Shown here: positions 45,942-55,845 of the stretch, piece by piece
How the letters are laid out: each line of letters begins with the position of its first letter
Numbering within the stretch: position 1 is the stretch's first letter
NCBI RefSeq assembly: GCF_000025285.1
Contig: NC_013741.1
Coordinates: forward strand, 372,001-436,000
Direction of reading: 5' to 3'
Length of the DNA stretch: 64,000 nt
From: Archaeoglobus profundus DSM 5631
GTDB taxonomy: Archaea > Halobacteriota > Archaeoglobi > Archaeoglobales > Archaeoglobaceae
The notes under the pieces: generated by a model
The model's input: only the letters and a program-made list of their open reading frames with translations
Told to the model about the DNA's origin: nothing
Database searches by the model: none
Program-made: the position numbers and the translations under genes

Positions 45942-46951
45942 ACTGGATTAACCTCTACAACTACCCTTTTAGAGGTAGGATACCTTTCGATTATAAAAAC
46001 GTTTGTTCCGAGCTTTTTCAACAGACTCGAATACTCTTCGACAAATTCTACGGAAGTCTCGACTCCCCCTTCTACAACGACGTAATCTTCCGACCTTTTC
46101 AAACCCTTTGATTGTAAGAACTCTTCGATGACCCTTACATCACCTTCAATGTAACCGCAGATCACAGTTCCTTCCCTCGTTATGATGTAGAAGTCCGGCA
46201 GATTCTTGGCCATTCTGATAAGCCTTCTCCTGAGCTGAGCTTTATCTTTGAATCTGGCACTACAGTAATGAAACTTATTAACGTTCTCAGCATAAGCCTT
46301 GATTATTTCATCACAGTTAGAACAGCCGTAGTGATCGTTTGGCCTGAATCCCTTAGCTATTAGGTTTTCGTAGTTGGTTGATGAGAACTCCAGTTCGTTG
46401 AGGTTGAGGAATATGTCTAACTTGTTTGTAATCTCAACAAGCTCATCGCTGTAGGCTATCGACGGAATTTCAAATCCGACATCCATTTCAAGCTTTTTAG
46501 CTGTTTTTATTGGCTCCTCGTAAGCTTTAACGTTCCTAAGCTCTGGTGGATGAAACCTGATTTCATCAAGATGCTTAAGCTTACTCAAGACACTTTCCTT
46601 AGCTGGGATGGCTGTATACAGATGGCTGTGCAAATCTTTGAATGTTTTGAGAAATTCTACAACCCTGTCAAGTTTTAGTAAAGGTTCGCCACCAGTTATT
46701 GCAATTCCCTCAGCGGACATAGCATTTGCCTCTTCGATTGCATCCTCGATTCTTTTAACCTCTCTCTCATTCGCAAAGACTACATCTTTTCCCCTTCTCT
46801 CCTCTGAAATGGGACAGTAGAAGCATGAGTTGTTGCAGATCCCAGTGACAAATAAAACCATTTTAGCTCCTCTTCTGCACAGCTTACATCCTTCGCTTAG
46901 GTAGCTGTAAAAGCTTCCAGCCTCTATTCGTTTGAACTTTCTCACAGGCAT
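45938..46951 (-). CDS. Radical SAM protein (COG2108-like)
   Basis: 337 residues. VTGICNNSCFYCPISEERRG carries the CX3CX2C cluster motif, and ITGGEPLLKLDRVVEFLKTF the SAM GGE motif. An earlier CKLCRRG and the CSNCDE, plus FHYCS, supply extra cysteines, possibly for a further cluster. Substrate unknown. It is the first gene of the uppS operon. Confidence 0.82.
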   Translation of the reverse strand: MPVRKFKRIEAGSFYSYLSEGCKLCRRGAKMVLFVTGICNNSCFYCPISEERRGKDVVFANEREVKRIEDAIEEANAMSAEGIAITGGEPLLKLDRVVEFLKTFKDLHSHLYTAIPAKESVLSKLKHLDEIRFHPPELRNVKAYEEPIKTAKKLEMDVGFEIPSIAYSDELVEITNKLDIFLNLNELEFSSTNYENLIAKGFRPNDHYGCSNCDEIIKAYAENVNKFHYCSARFKDKAQLRRRLIRMAKNLPDFYIITREGTVICGYIEGDVRVIEEFLQSKGLKRSEDYVVVEGGVETSVEFVEEYSSLLKKLGTNVFIIERYPTSKRVVVEVNPV

Positions 46952-47147
46952 TGAGTTTAATGCACAGATTTTAATATCTATCTCTGCTAACCTATCATTG
47001 ACTCCTGACTCTCACCGCATTAGCTCATATAAAACTGCTTTGTGTAGTAAATACCGTAAGTTTGGTTGTTAATCGATTGTAGGTTGCTACTTTTCCAACA
47101 ATAAAAGAAAGCAAGCACGAGATCGAAAACTATTGTGAACCCAAAGG

Positions 47148-47157
47148 TTTAAAAAGC
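47148..47157 (+). promoter_or_regulatory. BRE/TATA of the L7Ae operon
   Basis: ACCCAAAGG followed by TTTAAAAAGC is a good archaeal BRE/TATA pair, about 60 bases upstream of the L7Ae start, giving a leader of about 35 bases that carries the strong ribosome site GGAGGTGAT (47205-47213). The rest of the gap 46952-47147 shows nothing else I can name. Confidence 0.6.
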
Positions 47158-47217
47158 GATTGCAAAATTCGAGACTTACCGATGAATGATGACAAATAGG
47201 GGAAGGAGGTGATGGGA

Positions 47218-47580
47218 ATGGCGTATGTAAGATTTGAAGTTCCTGAAGAGATACAGCAGGAAGCTTTGGCTCTGCTTGAGAAGGCGAGAGAGACAGGAAA
47301 GATAAAGAAAGGTACAAACGAAACTACAAAAGCCGTCGAAAGAGGTTTGGCTAAGCTGGTTTACATAGCCATGGATGTCGATCCACCAGAAATCGTAGCT
47401 CACCTACCTCTGCTCTGCGAGGAGAAGAACATACCATACGTCTACGTAAAGAGCAAAGCTGATTTGGGTAAAGCTGCCGGAATAGAAGTTCCTGCTGCAT
47501 CCGCATGCATCATCGATGAAGGAGAAGCCAAGAAAGAGCTCAAGGATCTGATTGAGAAGCTTAGAGGATTGAGGAAGTAA
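47218..47580 (+). CDS. rpl7ae: Ribosomal protein L7Ae
   Basis: 120 residues from [40 protein letters not shown] is the kink-turn-binding signature. It serves the 50S subunit, C/D and H/ACA guide RNPs and RNase P. ATG 47218 follows GGAGGTGAT by four bases; an earlier in-frame ATG overlaps that site. Confidence 0.96.
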   Translation: MAYVRFEVPEEIQQEALALLEKARETGKIKKGTNETTKAVERGLAKLVYIAMDVDPPEIVAHLPLLCEEKNIPYVYVKSKADLGKAAGIEVPAASACIIDEGEAKKELKDLIEKLRGLRK

Positions 47581-47612
47581 CCTTTTTATATTTACTTGCT
47601 TGGTGATTGAAC

Positions 47613-47822
47613 ATGGAAGAGGATGTTGCACCAGCTGAGGTAATCGAGATAATCGGCAGAACTGGAATGCACGGTGAAGCTACTCAGGTAAAGGTAAAGA
47701 TACTTGATGGGCCTAACAAGGGTAGGATTATTACGAGAAACGTGTTCGGGCCAGTTAGGGTAGGAGATGTGTTGATGATCAAGGAAACAGCGAGAGAGGC
47801 TAGGAAGCTCATCGTGAGGTGA
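47613..47822 (+). CDS. rps28e: Ribosomal protein S28e
   Basis: 69 residues: [20 protein letters not shown], then the S28e signature near the end (ESAREARKL-like, here [12 protein letters not shown]). ATG 47613 follows TTGGTGATTG. It is a small-subunit protein with an OB-like fold. Confidence 0.95.
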   Translation: MEEDVAPAEVIEIIGRTGMHGEATQVKVKILDGPNKGRIITRNVFGPVRVGDVLMIKETAREARKLIVR

Positions 47823-47827
47823 TTGAA

Positions 47828-48013
47828 ATGGAGAAGAGAGTCTGTTCATTCTGCGGATACGAGATCGAGCCGGGAACTGGCAAGATGGTTGTCAGAAAAG
47901 ATGGAAAGATCCTGTACTTCTGCTCCCGCAAGTGCGAGAAGAACATGCTTGAACTCAAGAGAAATCCAAGAAAGCTCAAGTGGACAAAGTTCTACGTTAA
48001 AGGTGGACAGTAA
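47828..48013 (+). CDS. rpl24e: Ribosomal protein L24e
   Basis: 61 residues: [20 protein letters not shown] and [20 protein letters not shown], a four-Cys zinc finger. The ATG at 47828 follows GGTGATTGAA, which overlaps the S28e stop region. Confidence 0.95.
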   Translation: MEKRVCSFCGYEIEPGTGKMVVRKDGKILYFCSRKCEKNMLELKRNPRKLKWTKFYVKGGQ

Positions 48014-48015
48014 AA

Positions 48016-48306
48016 TCAGATTTTCTCCAAAACTGATCTCACCTTTTCTTCCATACCTTTACGCTTTTTCCTCCAGTCTGCCTTTATAACAATATACACT
48101 CTCGGTACTCCCTTGGATTCGAGCCTATTTACAGCTTCATCCATCAAATCTGCCAACTCTCTGAAGTTTTTTATTTCAAAAACGGTTCCCATTGGATTGA
48201 CGGAGAACTTTATACCCCTCTCTTTCAGCAACCTCACAACCTCGCTTACATACTCGCTCTGTGACTCACTTACACCAATTGAAACAACGGAAATTTCGAC
48301 TATCAT
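48016..48306 (-). CDS. MTH1187-type thiamine-binding family protein
   Basis: 96 residues from MIVEISVVSIGVSESQSEYV. KFSVNPMGTVFEIKNFRELA is characteristic of the MTH1187/YkoF-like ferredoxin-fold family (PF01910). It binds thiamine or a related small molecule in some members. It lies between rpl24e and ndk but on the opposite strand; upstream frame to 48381 lacks family similarity. Confidence 0.82.
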   Translation of the reverse strand: MIVEISVVSIGVSESQSEYVSEVVRLLKERGIKFSVNPMGTVFEIKNFRELADLMDEAVNRLESKGVPRVYIVIKADWRKKRKGMEEKVRSVLEKI

Positions 48307-48355
48307 AATTTGACGTATCAGATAAATTTTAAAACAGTATTCGATTGATGATGGC

Positions 48356-48805
48356 ATGGAGAGGACTTTTGTTATGATCAAGCCAGATGGGGTTCAGAGA
48401 TGCCTAATAGGTGAGATAATTTCGAGACTCGAGAAAAAGGGGCTGAAGATCGTTGCAATGAAAATGATGAAGATTGAGAGAGATTTGGCTGAAAGACATT
48501 ATGCGGAGCATAAAGGAAAACCGTTCTTCGAAAGCTTGGTCAGTTACGTGACATCTGGACCGGTTGTAGCTATGGTTGTTGAGGGCAAGAATGCAATAAA
48601 GATCGTGAGAACTCTAGTAGGAGCAACAAATCCAGCCGAGGCTGCACCGGGAACTATAAGAGGAGATTTTGGCATGGAAGTCGGGAGAAACGTAATCCAC
48701 GCATCAGATTCCCCTGAGTCAGCTGAGAGGGAGATTGCCCTATTCTTCAAGCCAGATGAGATAGTCGAATACAGGAGAATAGACGAAGATTGGCTTTACG
48801 AATAA
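48356..48805 (+). CDS. ndk: Nucleoside diphosphate kinase
   Basis: 149 residues. [38 protein letters not shown] and [20 protein letters not shown], with the catalytic His in NVIHASDS. It equalises NTP pools. Position rpl24e-ndk-infB is a conserved archaeal order. Confidence 0.97.
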   Translation: MERTFVMIKPDGVQRCLIGEIISRLEKKGLKIVAMKMMKIERDLAERHYAEHKGKPFFESLVSYVTSGPVVAMVVEGKNAIKIVRTLVGATNPAEAAPGTIRGDFGMEVGRNVIHASDSPESAEREIALFFKPDEIVEYRRIDEDWLYE

Positions 48806-48850
48806 AGTTTTTTAAACCCATATCCATACCTCTTTTTTGCGGTGATGACA

Positions 48851-51800
48851 ATGAGTAAAGAGGAGAAGAAGCTTCGAACACCAATAGTTGCAGTGCTCGG
48901 TCACGTTGATCACGGAAAATGTCTTACCCCAGAGTCTCTCGTAGCGACACCGGAGGGTTTGGTAAAAATTAAAGACTTCTTCGACTCCGCTCAGCCTTAC
49001 TTTAGGGAGAACGGATGTGAGGTTAGAAAGATTTCCACAGTAGTTCAGGGTTTATCTGCAGATGCCAAAAACTCTGTGTTCAATTCAACTCACGTATGGA
49101 AGCTTAGACATAGAGGAAAGGTCGTAAAGATTAAGCTTAAGAACTGGCACACAGTAACGACGACTCCCGAGCATCCGTTTTTAACCAACACAGGATGGAA
49201 AAAGGCTTGCGAGCTTAGAGTTGGCGATTTCGTAGCGATTCCTAAAAAAATCGTCGGAAACGAGAGGTTTGAAAGATTTCTGAGCTACGTTTACTCGAAG
49301 TTTGGTGGGGATGCAATATTTAGGGTCGAGGAGGATAAATTAAAGGACGTAACTCTGCCATCTCAAAAGGCTTACAAGGTTAAGAGAAATGTCTTCAGAA
49401 TAGAAGAGATTAGAGAGTTGGGACTTTTCGATTCCATCGAAAGCTTTGCGTTCTGTTCAAGAAAACGACGTTGCGGTAAGCCGAGATACTATCTGAGATT
49501 CCCAAGAAGTGTTGAAGACTGGAAGGCAGTATTTTACTTGGCTGGCGTCCTGTTTGGAGATGGGAGTGTGTCGAAAATTGCAAACAACGATGGAGAAGTT
49601 TTTGAAAGGATCAAACGTATAGAATCTTTGGGTGTTGAAGTAGTTAGGATTAGAAGACACTCATCATACGAGATAGAATTTAGGAAGGGTAGAAACACCC
49701 TCTTTAAGTTCATCAAAATGCTGTTTGACTATCCCGAAAAAAGGAAGTCGCACACGATTGAGGTCCCGCAAATACTGTTTTTAGCACCGAAGGAACTTGT
49801 TGCGGAGTTTATTAAAGGTTACTTCGATGCAGATGCAACGGTAAACAAGCGTTCCGTTAGAATAGAGGTTTCGAGTGCTTCTCACGAGTTCATCCTCAAG
49901 CTATCGTTGGTTTTGTTGAGGTTTGGAATTTTATCCAAGATATACCGCATCAGCAAGTGCTACAACGGTAAAATGTGTAAATACTCCCTGCTAATAATTT
50001 CTGGTAAGAGAAATCTCGAAAACTACGCAAAATACATTGGATTTTCCGTCAAACATAAGATTGAATCTTTGAAAAAGATTGTTAGGAAAAGTAAGAAAAG
50101 CGAAGCCTATCCGTTGCAAAAAGAACTAAAGAGGCTTAGAATACTGTTCGGATTTACGAAATCGGAGATTAGCAAAATTATTCCGTTCTACACTAAATAC
50201 GAAAGCTGTCAGATGCCGAGCTACGAAATCGTAAAAAGATTCTTGAAGGTTTTGGAAAGGGGTTGTAAAAACCTGAATAAAAAAATTGGAGTCTTAGAAG
50301 GTAAGATTAGAGATTCAAATTACGTTAAAGCGTTTGTAAGCGATGGTCTGCTGGATGAGAATGGAAACCTCACGGATTTGGGTAGAGAAGCTTTGAACAT
50401 CTGGAAGAACATGGAGTTCGATTTGAAGGATATAAAGTATCTTGAAAATCTAATTGAGAACGTTGCGTTTGTCGAGGTTGAAGATGTTGAGGAAATAGAT
50501 TACGATGGATACGTTTACGACTTAACAACACCAACGCACAACTTCGTTGCGAACGGTGTAATTGTTCACAACACGACGCTACTTGATAAAATAAGAAAGA
50601 CCAGAGTGGCTCAGAAGGAGGTAGGTGGAATTACGCAGCACATAGGTGCTACGGAAATTCCAATAGACGTGATTAAAAAGATTTGCAAGGATTTCCTCAA
50701 GAATGTTAAGATAACGATTCCCGGTTTGCTGTTTATAGACACTCCAGGTCATCAAGCTTTTACGAATTTGAGGAAGAGAGGAGGAGCTTTGGCAGATTTG
50801 GCAGTTTTGGTTGTAGATATAAATGAAGGATTTAAGCCTCAGACTGAAGAAGCAATTTCAATCCTTAAAACTTTCAGAACTCCTTTCGTCGTTTGTGCAA
50901 ACAAGATAGACAAGATACCTGGATGGAAGAGTGTTCCTGACGCCCCATTCTTGAAGAGCTACGCTCAGCAGGATGAATACGCTAAGAGGAACTTGGAGAA
51001 CAAGATTTATGAGCTTATAGGGGAGCTTTACAAACACGGCTTTAACGCTGACAGGTTTGATCGCATAAGGGATTTCACAAGGACTGTTGCTATAGTCCCG
51101 ACATCAGCTGTAACTGGTGAGGGAATTCCGGAGCTTCTAATGGTTTTGGTTGGATTAGCCCAAAAATACTTGGAGAAGTCTTTGAGGTTGCATGTAGAAG
51201 GCAAGGCTAAGGGAACGATTCTTGAGGTTAAGGAAGAGAAGGGATTGGGTGTTACGTGCGATGCCATCCTCTACGACGGAACCCTAAAGGTTGGAGATAC
51301 GATCGCGATAGCTGGAATAGACGACGTTATCGTTACAAAAGTGAGGGCTATTCTGAAGCCGAGACCGGTTCAGGACATAAGAATGGAGAGAAAATTTGTG
51401 GGTGTTAAGCAGGTTACAGCAGCAGCTGGAATAAAGATAGTTGCTCCCAATTTGGAGAACGTTTTGGCTGGGAGCGAGTTCGAGGTTATTGAGAGTGAGG
51501 AAGATGTTAAAAAATTCAGGGAGAGAGTCAGAAAGGAGTATGAGGAAATTGCAATAAGGACTGATGAGGAAGGAATAGTTTTGAAAACAGATACGCTCGG
51601 TTCCCTTGAGGCACTTATAAACGAGCTTAAGAGGGCTGGAATTCCTATAAAGAAAGCTGAAGTAGGAGATGTTGATAAGAGGGATGTTGTGGAAGCTTCA
51701 GCTAACAAGGACGAAGTTAACAAGGTAGTTTTAGCTTTTAATGTGAAGCTGTTGCCGGGAGTAGCTGAGGAAGCTGAGAAATACGGTGTTAAAATCTTTC

Positions 51801-52285
51801 AGGACAGCATAATCTACTCTCTTGTAGATAACTACGTTAAGTGGAGAGAAGAGACGAAAGCTCTGAAAGAGAAGCAGAGAATAGAGGCTCTGATCAAGCC
51901 GGGCAAGATAAAGCTTCTGCCAGAGTTCATATTCAGGAGGAGCAAGCCCGCAATAGTTGGAGTTAGAGTTTTGGCTGGAGAGCTCAGGAAAGATGTTACT
52001 CTTATCAAGCCAGACGGGACGAAGGTAGGAACTGTCAGGAGTATGCAGAAGGAGGGTAAGAACGTAAACATTGCCAAGGAAGGAGAGGAGTTAGCAATTG
52101 CAATAGATGGAGTCACCATAGGTAGGCAGCTGGAGGGTAACGAGGTTCTCTACGTCGATGTCCCGGAGAACCATGCGAGGATAATAGAGAGGGAGTTCAT
52201 GGACATACTCAGCGAGAAGGCTAAGGAGGCATTTAAGGAGTTCTTAGAGATAAAAAGGAAGCAAAATCCGTTATGGGCTAAATAG
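48851..52285 (+). CDS. infB: Translation initiation factor aIF5B, intein-containing precursor
   Basis: The 1144-residue precursor starts MSKEEKKLRTPIVAVLGHVD. The P-loop GHVDHGK is interrupted right after Lys by an intein (48920-50572) and resumes at TTLLDKIRKTRV. The mature factor is about 593 residues with DTPGHQAF (G3), NKID (G4) and four domains typical of IF2/eIF5B. It promotes subunit joining. ATG 48851 follows GGTGATG with four bases spacing. Confidence 0.96.
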   Translation: MSKEEKKLRTPIVAVLGHVDHGKCLTPESLVATPEGLVKIKDFFDSAQPYFRENGCEVRKISTVVQGLSADAKNSVFNSTHVWKLRHRGKVVKIKLKNWHTVTTTPEHPFLTNTGWKKACELRVGDFVAIPKKIVGNERFERFLSYVYSKFGGDAIFRVEEDKLKDVTLPSQKAYKVKRNVFRIEEIRELGLFDSIESFAFCSRKRRCGKPRYYLRFPRSVEDWKAVFYLAGVLFGDGSVSKIANNDGEVFERIKRIESLGVEVVRIRRHSSYEIEFRKGRNTLFKFIKMLFDYPEKRKSHTIEVPQILFLAPKELVAEFIKGYFDADATVNKRSVRIEVSSASHEFILKLSLVLLRFGILSKIYRISKCYNGKMCKYSLLIISGKRNLENYAKYIGFSVKHKIESLKKIVRKSKKSEAYPLQKELKRLRILFGFTKSEISKIIPFYTKYESCQMPSYEIVKRFLKVLERGCKNLNKKIGVLEGKIRDSNYVKAFVSDGLLDENGNLTDLGREALNIWKNMEFDLKDIKYLENLIENVAFVEVEDVEEIDYDGYVYDLTTPTHNFVANGVIVHNTTLLDKIRKTRVAQKEVGGITQHIGATEIPIDVIKKICKDFLKNVKITIPGLLFIDTPGHQAFTNLRKRGGALADLAVLVVDINEGFKPQTEEAISILKTFRTPFVVCANKIDKIPGWKSVPDAPFLKSYAQQDEYAKRNLENKIYELIGELYKHGFNADRFDRIRDFTRTVAIVPTSAVTGEGIPELLMVLVGLAQKYLEKSLRLHVEGKAKGTILEVKEEKGLGVTCDAILYDGTLKVGDTIAIAGIDDVIVTKVRAILKPRPVQDIRMERKFVGVKQVTAAAGIKIVAPNLENVLAGSEFEVIESEEDVKKFRERVRKEYEEIAIRTDEEGIVLKTDTLGSLEALINELKRAGIPIKKAEVGDVDKRDVVEASANKDEVNKVVLAFNVKLLPGVAEEAEKYGVKIFQDSIIYSLVDNYVKWREETKALKEKQRIEALIKPGKIKLLPEFIFRRSKPAIVGVRVLAGELRKDVTLIKPDGTKVGTVRSMQKEGKNVNIAKEGEELAIAIDGVTIGRQLEGNEVLYVDVPENHARIIEREFMDILSEKAKEAFKEFLEIKRKQNPLWAK
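48920..50572 (+). other. Intein in aIF5B (551 residues, LAGLIDADG endonuclease)
   Basis: Cys1 (CLTPESLVATPEG) begins the Hint domain, TTTPEHPFLTN is block B with its His, and the end HNFVANGVIVHN gives the penultimate His and last Asn; the +1 residue is Thr. LAGVLFGDGSVSK and IKGYFDADATVN are the two LAGLIDADG motifs with both Asp present, so the endonuclease may be active. It splits the P-loop between GK and T, a common intein site. Confidence 0.95.
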
Positions 52286-52568
52286 CCTTCAAAATCTCGC
52301 TCCAAACTATCCCAACTACATCGATCCCGTTAGCTTTGAGAACGAAGTTCAGTATCGCACCGATTATAGCTCCCACAAGTAGGGATGCTAATATCCTAAC
52401 CTTGACTATCAGCACTATTGCTATTATCAACAGAATCAGCGTCGATGCCTGCGTTAAATGAGCTTGTACCTCGTTAACAGCCTGACCGAGCATGTTGAAG
52501 ATCGTTGCAATTCCGTTAAATCCAAATAGAAATCCAACTGCTACGCCAATAACAGCCCACTTGTCCAT
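52278..52568 (-). CDS. Small membrane protein, 96 residues, unknown
   Basis: Three hydrophobic segments (AVIGVAVGFLFGFNGIATI, LILLIIAIVLIVKVRI, SLLVGAIIGAILNFVL) with small loops. No charged residue is buried. No family recognised. It converges with infB, overlapping its end by 8 bases, and lies downstream of the aminotransferase gene. Confidence 0.6.
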   Translation of the reverse strand: MDKWAVIGVAVGFLFGFNGIATIFNMLGQAVNEVQAHLTQASTLILLIIAIVLIVKVRILASLLVGAIIGAILNFVLKANGIDVVGIVWSEILKAI

Positions 52569-52582
52569 AGCGCAGTCTGGAT

Positions 52583-53758
52583 TTAATCCGATTTAAGGTT
52601 TTCTACAAACTCCTCCATTCTTTCAACAGCCTCTTTCAACTTCTCCATGCTAACAGCATAGGCGCATCTTACAAATCCTTCTCCACATTCCCCGAAAGCG
52701 TTTCCTGGAACTACAGCCACGCCTTTTTCGATCAAGAGCCTTTCGGCAAACTCCTCACTGCTCAAGCCAGTTTCCTTTATACTCGGAAATGCATAGAAAG
52801 CCCCTTCGGGCATTTTTACATCCAAAAACTTGCTAAGTCTCTTAACAAAGAAATTTCTCCTCCGCATATATTCAGCCCTTATCTTGTCCATCTCCTCATC
52901 CTTCAGCTTTAGAGCCTCCAAAGCTCCGATTTGAGATGTTATCGGAGCGCAGAGCATGCAGTATTGATGAATTTTCGTCATAGCTTGAACTATTTCATCG
53001 GGAGCAATTGCGTAACCTATCCTGAACCCTGTCATGGCATAAGCCTTCGAGAAACCGTTGAGTATTACTGTTTTCTCCTCCATACCGTTCAAACTCGCTA
53101 TGCTAACATGCTTACCCTTGTAGGTTAGCTCTGCGTAGATCTCGTCGCTTATAACGATCATATCATTATCTATGACGAAATCGGCTATCTCTTCAAGCTC
53201 CTTCTTGGTGTAAGTTATGCCAGTTGGGTTGTTTGGATAGTTTAAGACCAAAACCTTCGGCTCGAATTTTGAATAAGGCTTGAGTACATCGTAGTTGAGT
53301 CTAAAATCTGGATTCGTAGGAATGCTTACGGGCTCTCCATAAGCTAGAAATGCAAGAGGCTTGTATGCTACGTAGCAAGGCTCTGGAATTAGAACAACAT
53401 CACCGGGATTGATTGTAGCCCTTAAAGCCAGATCCAACCCTTCACTGACTCCAGTTGTAACTAAGACGTTCTCTCCACTGGTTTCAACTCCAAACTTCTT
53501 GTAATATTCCGCAATACCATCTCTAAGCTCCTTCAAGCCCAGATTTGATGTGTAGGATGTCCATCCCTTTTCGAGGGAGTAGATCATGCTCTCTCTGATA
53601 CTCCAAGGTACAGGGAAGTCCGGCTCTCCTACACCTAAGCTGATAACGTCTTTCCTACCTATGACTAGCTCGAAGAACCTCCTTATTCCGGATGGACGTA
53701 TGGCTTGAACCCTTTCACTTATCTTACGGGACAAAGGCAAGCCTCCTATCTTCTTCAT
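52583..53758 (-). CDS. Class I/II PLP aminotransferase (aspartate-aminotransferase-like)
   Basis: 391 residues. VLNYPNNPTGITYTKKE has the conserved NPTG, DEIYAELTYKG the PLP Asp and Tyr region, and LNGFSKAYAMTGFRIGYA the Lys in SKAYAMTG. FVRCAYAVSMEKLKEAVER closes the fold. Substrate could be aspartate, aromatic or branched amino acids. It overlaps the Lrp regulator gene by 35 bases. Confidence 0.92.
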   Translation of the reverse strand: MKKIGGLPLSRKISERVQAIRPSGIRRFFELVIGRKDVISLGVGEPDFPVPWSIRESMIYSLEKGWTSYTSNLGLKELRDGIAEYYKKFGVETSGENVLVTTGVSEGLDLALRATINPGDVVLIPEPCYVAYKPLAFLAYGEPVSIPTNPDFRLNYDVLKPYSKFEPKVLVLNYPNNPTGITYTKKELEEIADFVIDNDMIVISDEIYAELTYKGKHVSIASLNGMEEKTVILNGFSKAYAMTGFRIGYAIAPDEIVQAMTKIHQYCMLCAPITSQIGALEALKLKDEEMDKIRAEYMRRRNFFVKRLSKFLDVKMPEGAFYAFPSIKETGLSSEEFAERLLIEKGVAVVPGNAFGECGEGFVRCAYAVSMEKLKEAVERMEEFVENLKSD

Positions 53759-54212
53759 CCTTAAAGAGCAAAACTCCTTCCTCCTTATAACTTCTCAAGA
53801 CGAAGTGAGTAAACGTATCTCTTACCTCCGGTAGCGTAGAAATCTTTTCAGCTACGAAGAAAGCGACATCTTTGAGAGATTTACCCTTAACAACAACTTG
53901 AAAATCGTAATCACCGCTTATAAGCCTAACAGCGTGCACCTCAGGAAACTTTGCAATCCTCTTTGCTATGTCGTCGTAACTTTTCTCCCTCGTTAACGTT
54001 ACACGAACGTCGATGATTGCATAAACTACGTCTTCTCCAATCTTCTCCCAATCTATTAGAGTCTTATACTTGAGAATTACTCCTTCTTCCTCAAACTTTT
54101 TGATTATTCTAGCTACTTCATCTTCACTCAAACCTACCATCTCAGCAATTTCCTTCGGAGTGAGTCTCGCGTTGTCCTCAAGAATTCTAAGAATCTCCAA
54201 CTCCTTAGACAT
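53724..54212 (-). CDS. Lrp/AsnC-family transcriptional regulator
   Basis: 162 residues. NARLTPKEIAEMVGLSEDEV is the HTH (residues 14-45), and VYAIIDVRVTLTREK and HAVRLISGDYDFQVVVKGKS form the RAM ligand-binding domain. It probably senses an amino acid and controls the overlapping aminotransferase gene. Confidence 0.92.
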   Translation of the reverse strand: MSKELEILRILEDNARLTPKEIAEMVGLSEDEVARIIKKFEEEGVILKYKTLIDWEKIGEDVVYAIIDVRVTLTREKSYDDIAKRIAKFPEVHAVRLISGDYDFQVVVKGKSLKDVAFFVAEKISTLPEVRDTFTHFVLRSYKEEGVLLFKDEEDRRLAFVP

Positions 54213-54283
54213 CGCACGGAATAAGCACTGATTAATAAAATGTTTTGCGGTAAACGCTTAAATAACATTCACAAACTTTGGGC

Positions 54284-55702
54284 ATGGATGACGTAATCAT
54301 CGGTTTGGAAGTTCATGTCCAGTTGAACAAGTTGAAGACTAAACTCTTCTGCTCCTGTCCTCTAAACTATCACGACAGCGAACCGAACACCCACGTATGT
54401 CCGGTCTGCTTAGGATTGCCGGGGGCTATGCCGGTGGTAAATAAGGAAGCAGTTAAAGCTGCTATCAAGGTTGCTTTAGCCTTAAATGCTGAAGTTCAGC
54501 CAGTTGCCATATTCGACAGAAAGAACTACTTCTATCCCGACTTACCCAAAGGATTTCAGATAAGCCAATACGACAAGCCTTTGGCTTTGGGTGGTTACGT
54601 TACGATTGAAACTGAGGAAGGAGAGAAGAAGATCACACTCAAAAGGATTCACATGGAAGAGGATCCAGGCAAGTTAGTTTATAAGGGATCGATAACCACA
54701 GCCAAATACTGCCTAATAGACTACAACCGTTCTGGAGCACCTCTGCTTGAGATCGTTACCGAGCCTGTTATGAACTCCCCCAAGGAGGCTAGGTTGTTCC
54801 TGAACAAGCTTAGAATGATTTTGGAGTATTTGGACGTATTCGACGGTAATCTTGAAGGAGCTATGAGGGTGGATGCGAACGTATCGATAAGGGGTGGTGG
54901 AAGGGTTGAAATCAAGAACATATCAAGCTTTAAGGGAGTTGAGAGAGCTTTGACTTACGAGATTGCGAGGCAGAGAAATCTGATCAGAATGGGTAGGAGG
55001 GTTGAGAGGGAAACGAGACATTACGACGAAGTGAACAACATAACAGTCTCGTTGAGAAGCAAGGAGGAGGAGCAGGATTACCGCTACTTCCCCGAGCCTG
55101 ATTTGGTTCCAATTTACACCGCCGAATTGCTTGAAGAGGTTAAGGGAACTTTACCAGAGATGCCAGAGGAAAAGAGAGAAAGATTGAAGAGGGAATACGG
55201 CATCGGAGACAACTTCGCAAAAGTTCTAATCCTCGATAAGGTGATGGCTGATTACTTTGAAGAAGTTGCTAAGGAGATTGATCCAAAGCTCTCTGCAAGC
55301 TGGATTGTTGATGTATTAAGAGGAGAGTTGAATTACAGAGGAAGGGACTTCAGATTTGCCTATGAAGTTTTTAAGCCAAAGGAGTTTGCGAAGCTTCTGA
55401 GTTATCTCAAGAAGGGTATGATTACGGAGAAAGGGGCTGTTGAGGTCATCAGGACTAAGCTCGATCACGGTGGAGATGTTGATGAGATAATCAGGTCTAG
55501 GGGTCTGTTTGCTATAAGTAGGGAGGAGGTTGAAAAGATTTGCAGAGAAGTTGTTGAAGAGTGCAGGAAGGCTGTTGAGGATTACAGGTCTGGTAAGAAG
55601 CAGGCTCTCGATTATTTAGTCGGACAGGTTATGAAGAGGACAAGGGGTAAGGCTGATCCAGCTGAAACTGCTAAGATAATCAGGAGTTTGATAGAGGGTT
55701 GA
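54284..55702 (+). CDS. gatB: Aspartyl/glutamyl-tRNA amidotransferase subunit B
   Basis: 472 residues from [28 protein letters not shown] and [17 protein letters not shown] hold zinc ligands, and the C-terminal YqeY-like helical tail is present. With GatA and GatC it amidates Asp-tRNAAsn or Glu-tRNAGln. It is alone here without gatA/C. ATG 54284 is close behind a TTAAATAACATT promoter-like sequence, so it may be leaderless. Confidence 0.96.
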   Translation: MDDVIIGLEVHVQLNKLKTKLFCSCPLNYHDSEPNTHVCPVCLGLPGAMPVVNKEAVKAAIKVALALNAEVQPVAIFDRKNYFYPDLPKGFQISQYDKPLALGGYVTIETEEGEKKITLKRIHMEEDPGKLVYKGSITTAKYCLIDYNRSGAPLLEIVTEPVMNSPKEARLFLNKLRMILEYLDVFDGNLEGAMRVDANVSIRGGGRVEIKNISSFKGVERALTYEIARQRNLIRMGRRVERETRHYDEVNNITVSLRSKEEEQDYRYFPEPDLVPIYTAELLEEVKGTLPEMPEEKRERLKREYGIGDNFAKVLILDKVMADYFEEVAKEIDPKLSASWIVDVLRGELNYRGRDFRFAYEVFKPKEFAKLLSYLKKGMITEKGAVEVIRTKLDHGGDVDEIIRSRGLFAISREEVEKICREVVEECRKAVEDYRSGKKQALDYLVGQVMKRTRGKADPAETAKIIRSLIEG

Positions 55703-55770
55703 AAAGTCTACAAAGTACACAGCATAGTGAATTACAGAGGTTAAGAGGGCTATAAAAGCTATAAAAGTGG

Positions 55771-55845
55771 TTAGTGAACCCCCGTCTGGGACCACACCTT
55801 CATCGCTCGCTGGTGCTTCACCGCTTGGGAGTGGGTGAGCCTGTT
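55771..55845 (+). ncRNA. GC-rich structured leader before the CDF gene
   Basis: Inside an AT-rich gap, this block has CCC-GTCT-GGG, CACC-13-GGTG and CACC-11-GGTG stems. The frame is open through it, but its amino acids (NPRLGPHLHRSLVLHRLG) do not look like a CDF start. GC-rich islands in hyperthermophile spacers often mark RNA genes. It could be a metal-responsive leader or an sRNA. Confidence 0.4.

Noticed and set aside
47185-47225. C/D box sRNA before L7Ae (ATGATGA present)
   Set aside because: No matching D box or guide spacing; the motif overlaps the leader and ribosome site of rpl7ae.
55774-55845. Upstream extension of the CDF protein by 24 residues
   Set aside because: The frame is open, but the residues are Pro/His/Leu-rich and unlike any CDF N-terminus; the ATG at 55846 with GGGTGA upstream fits better.
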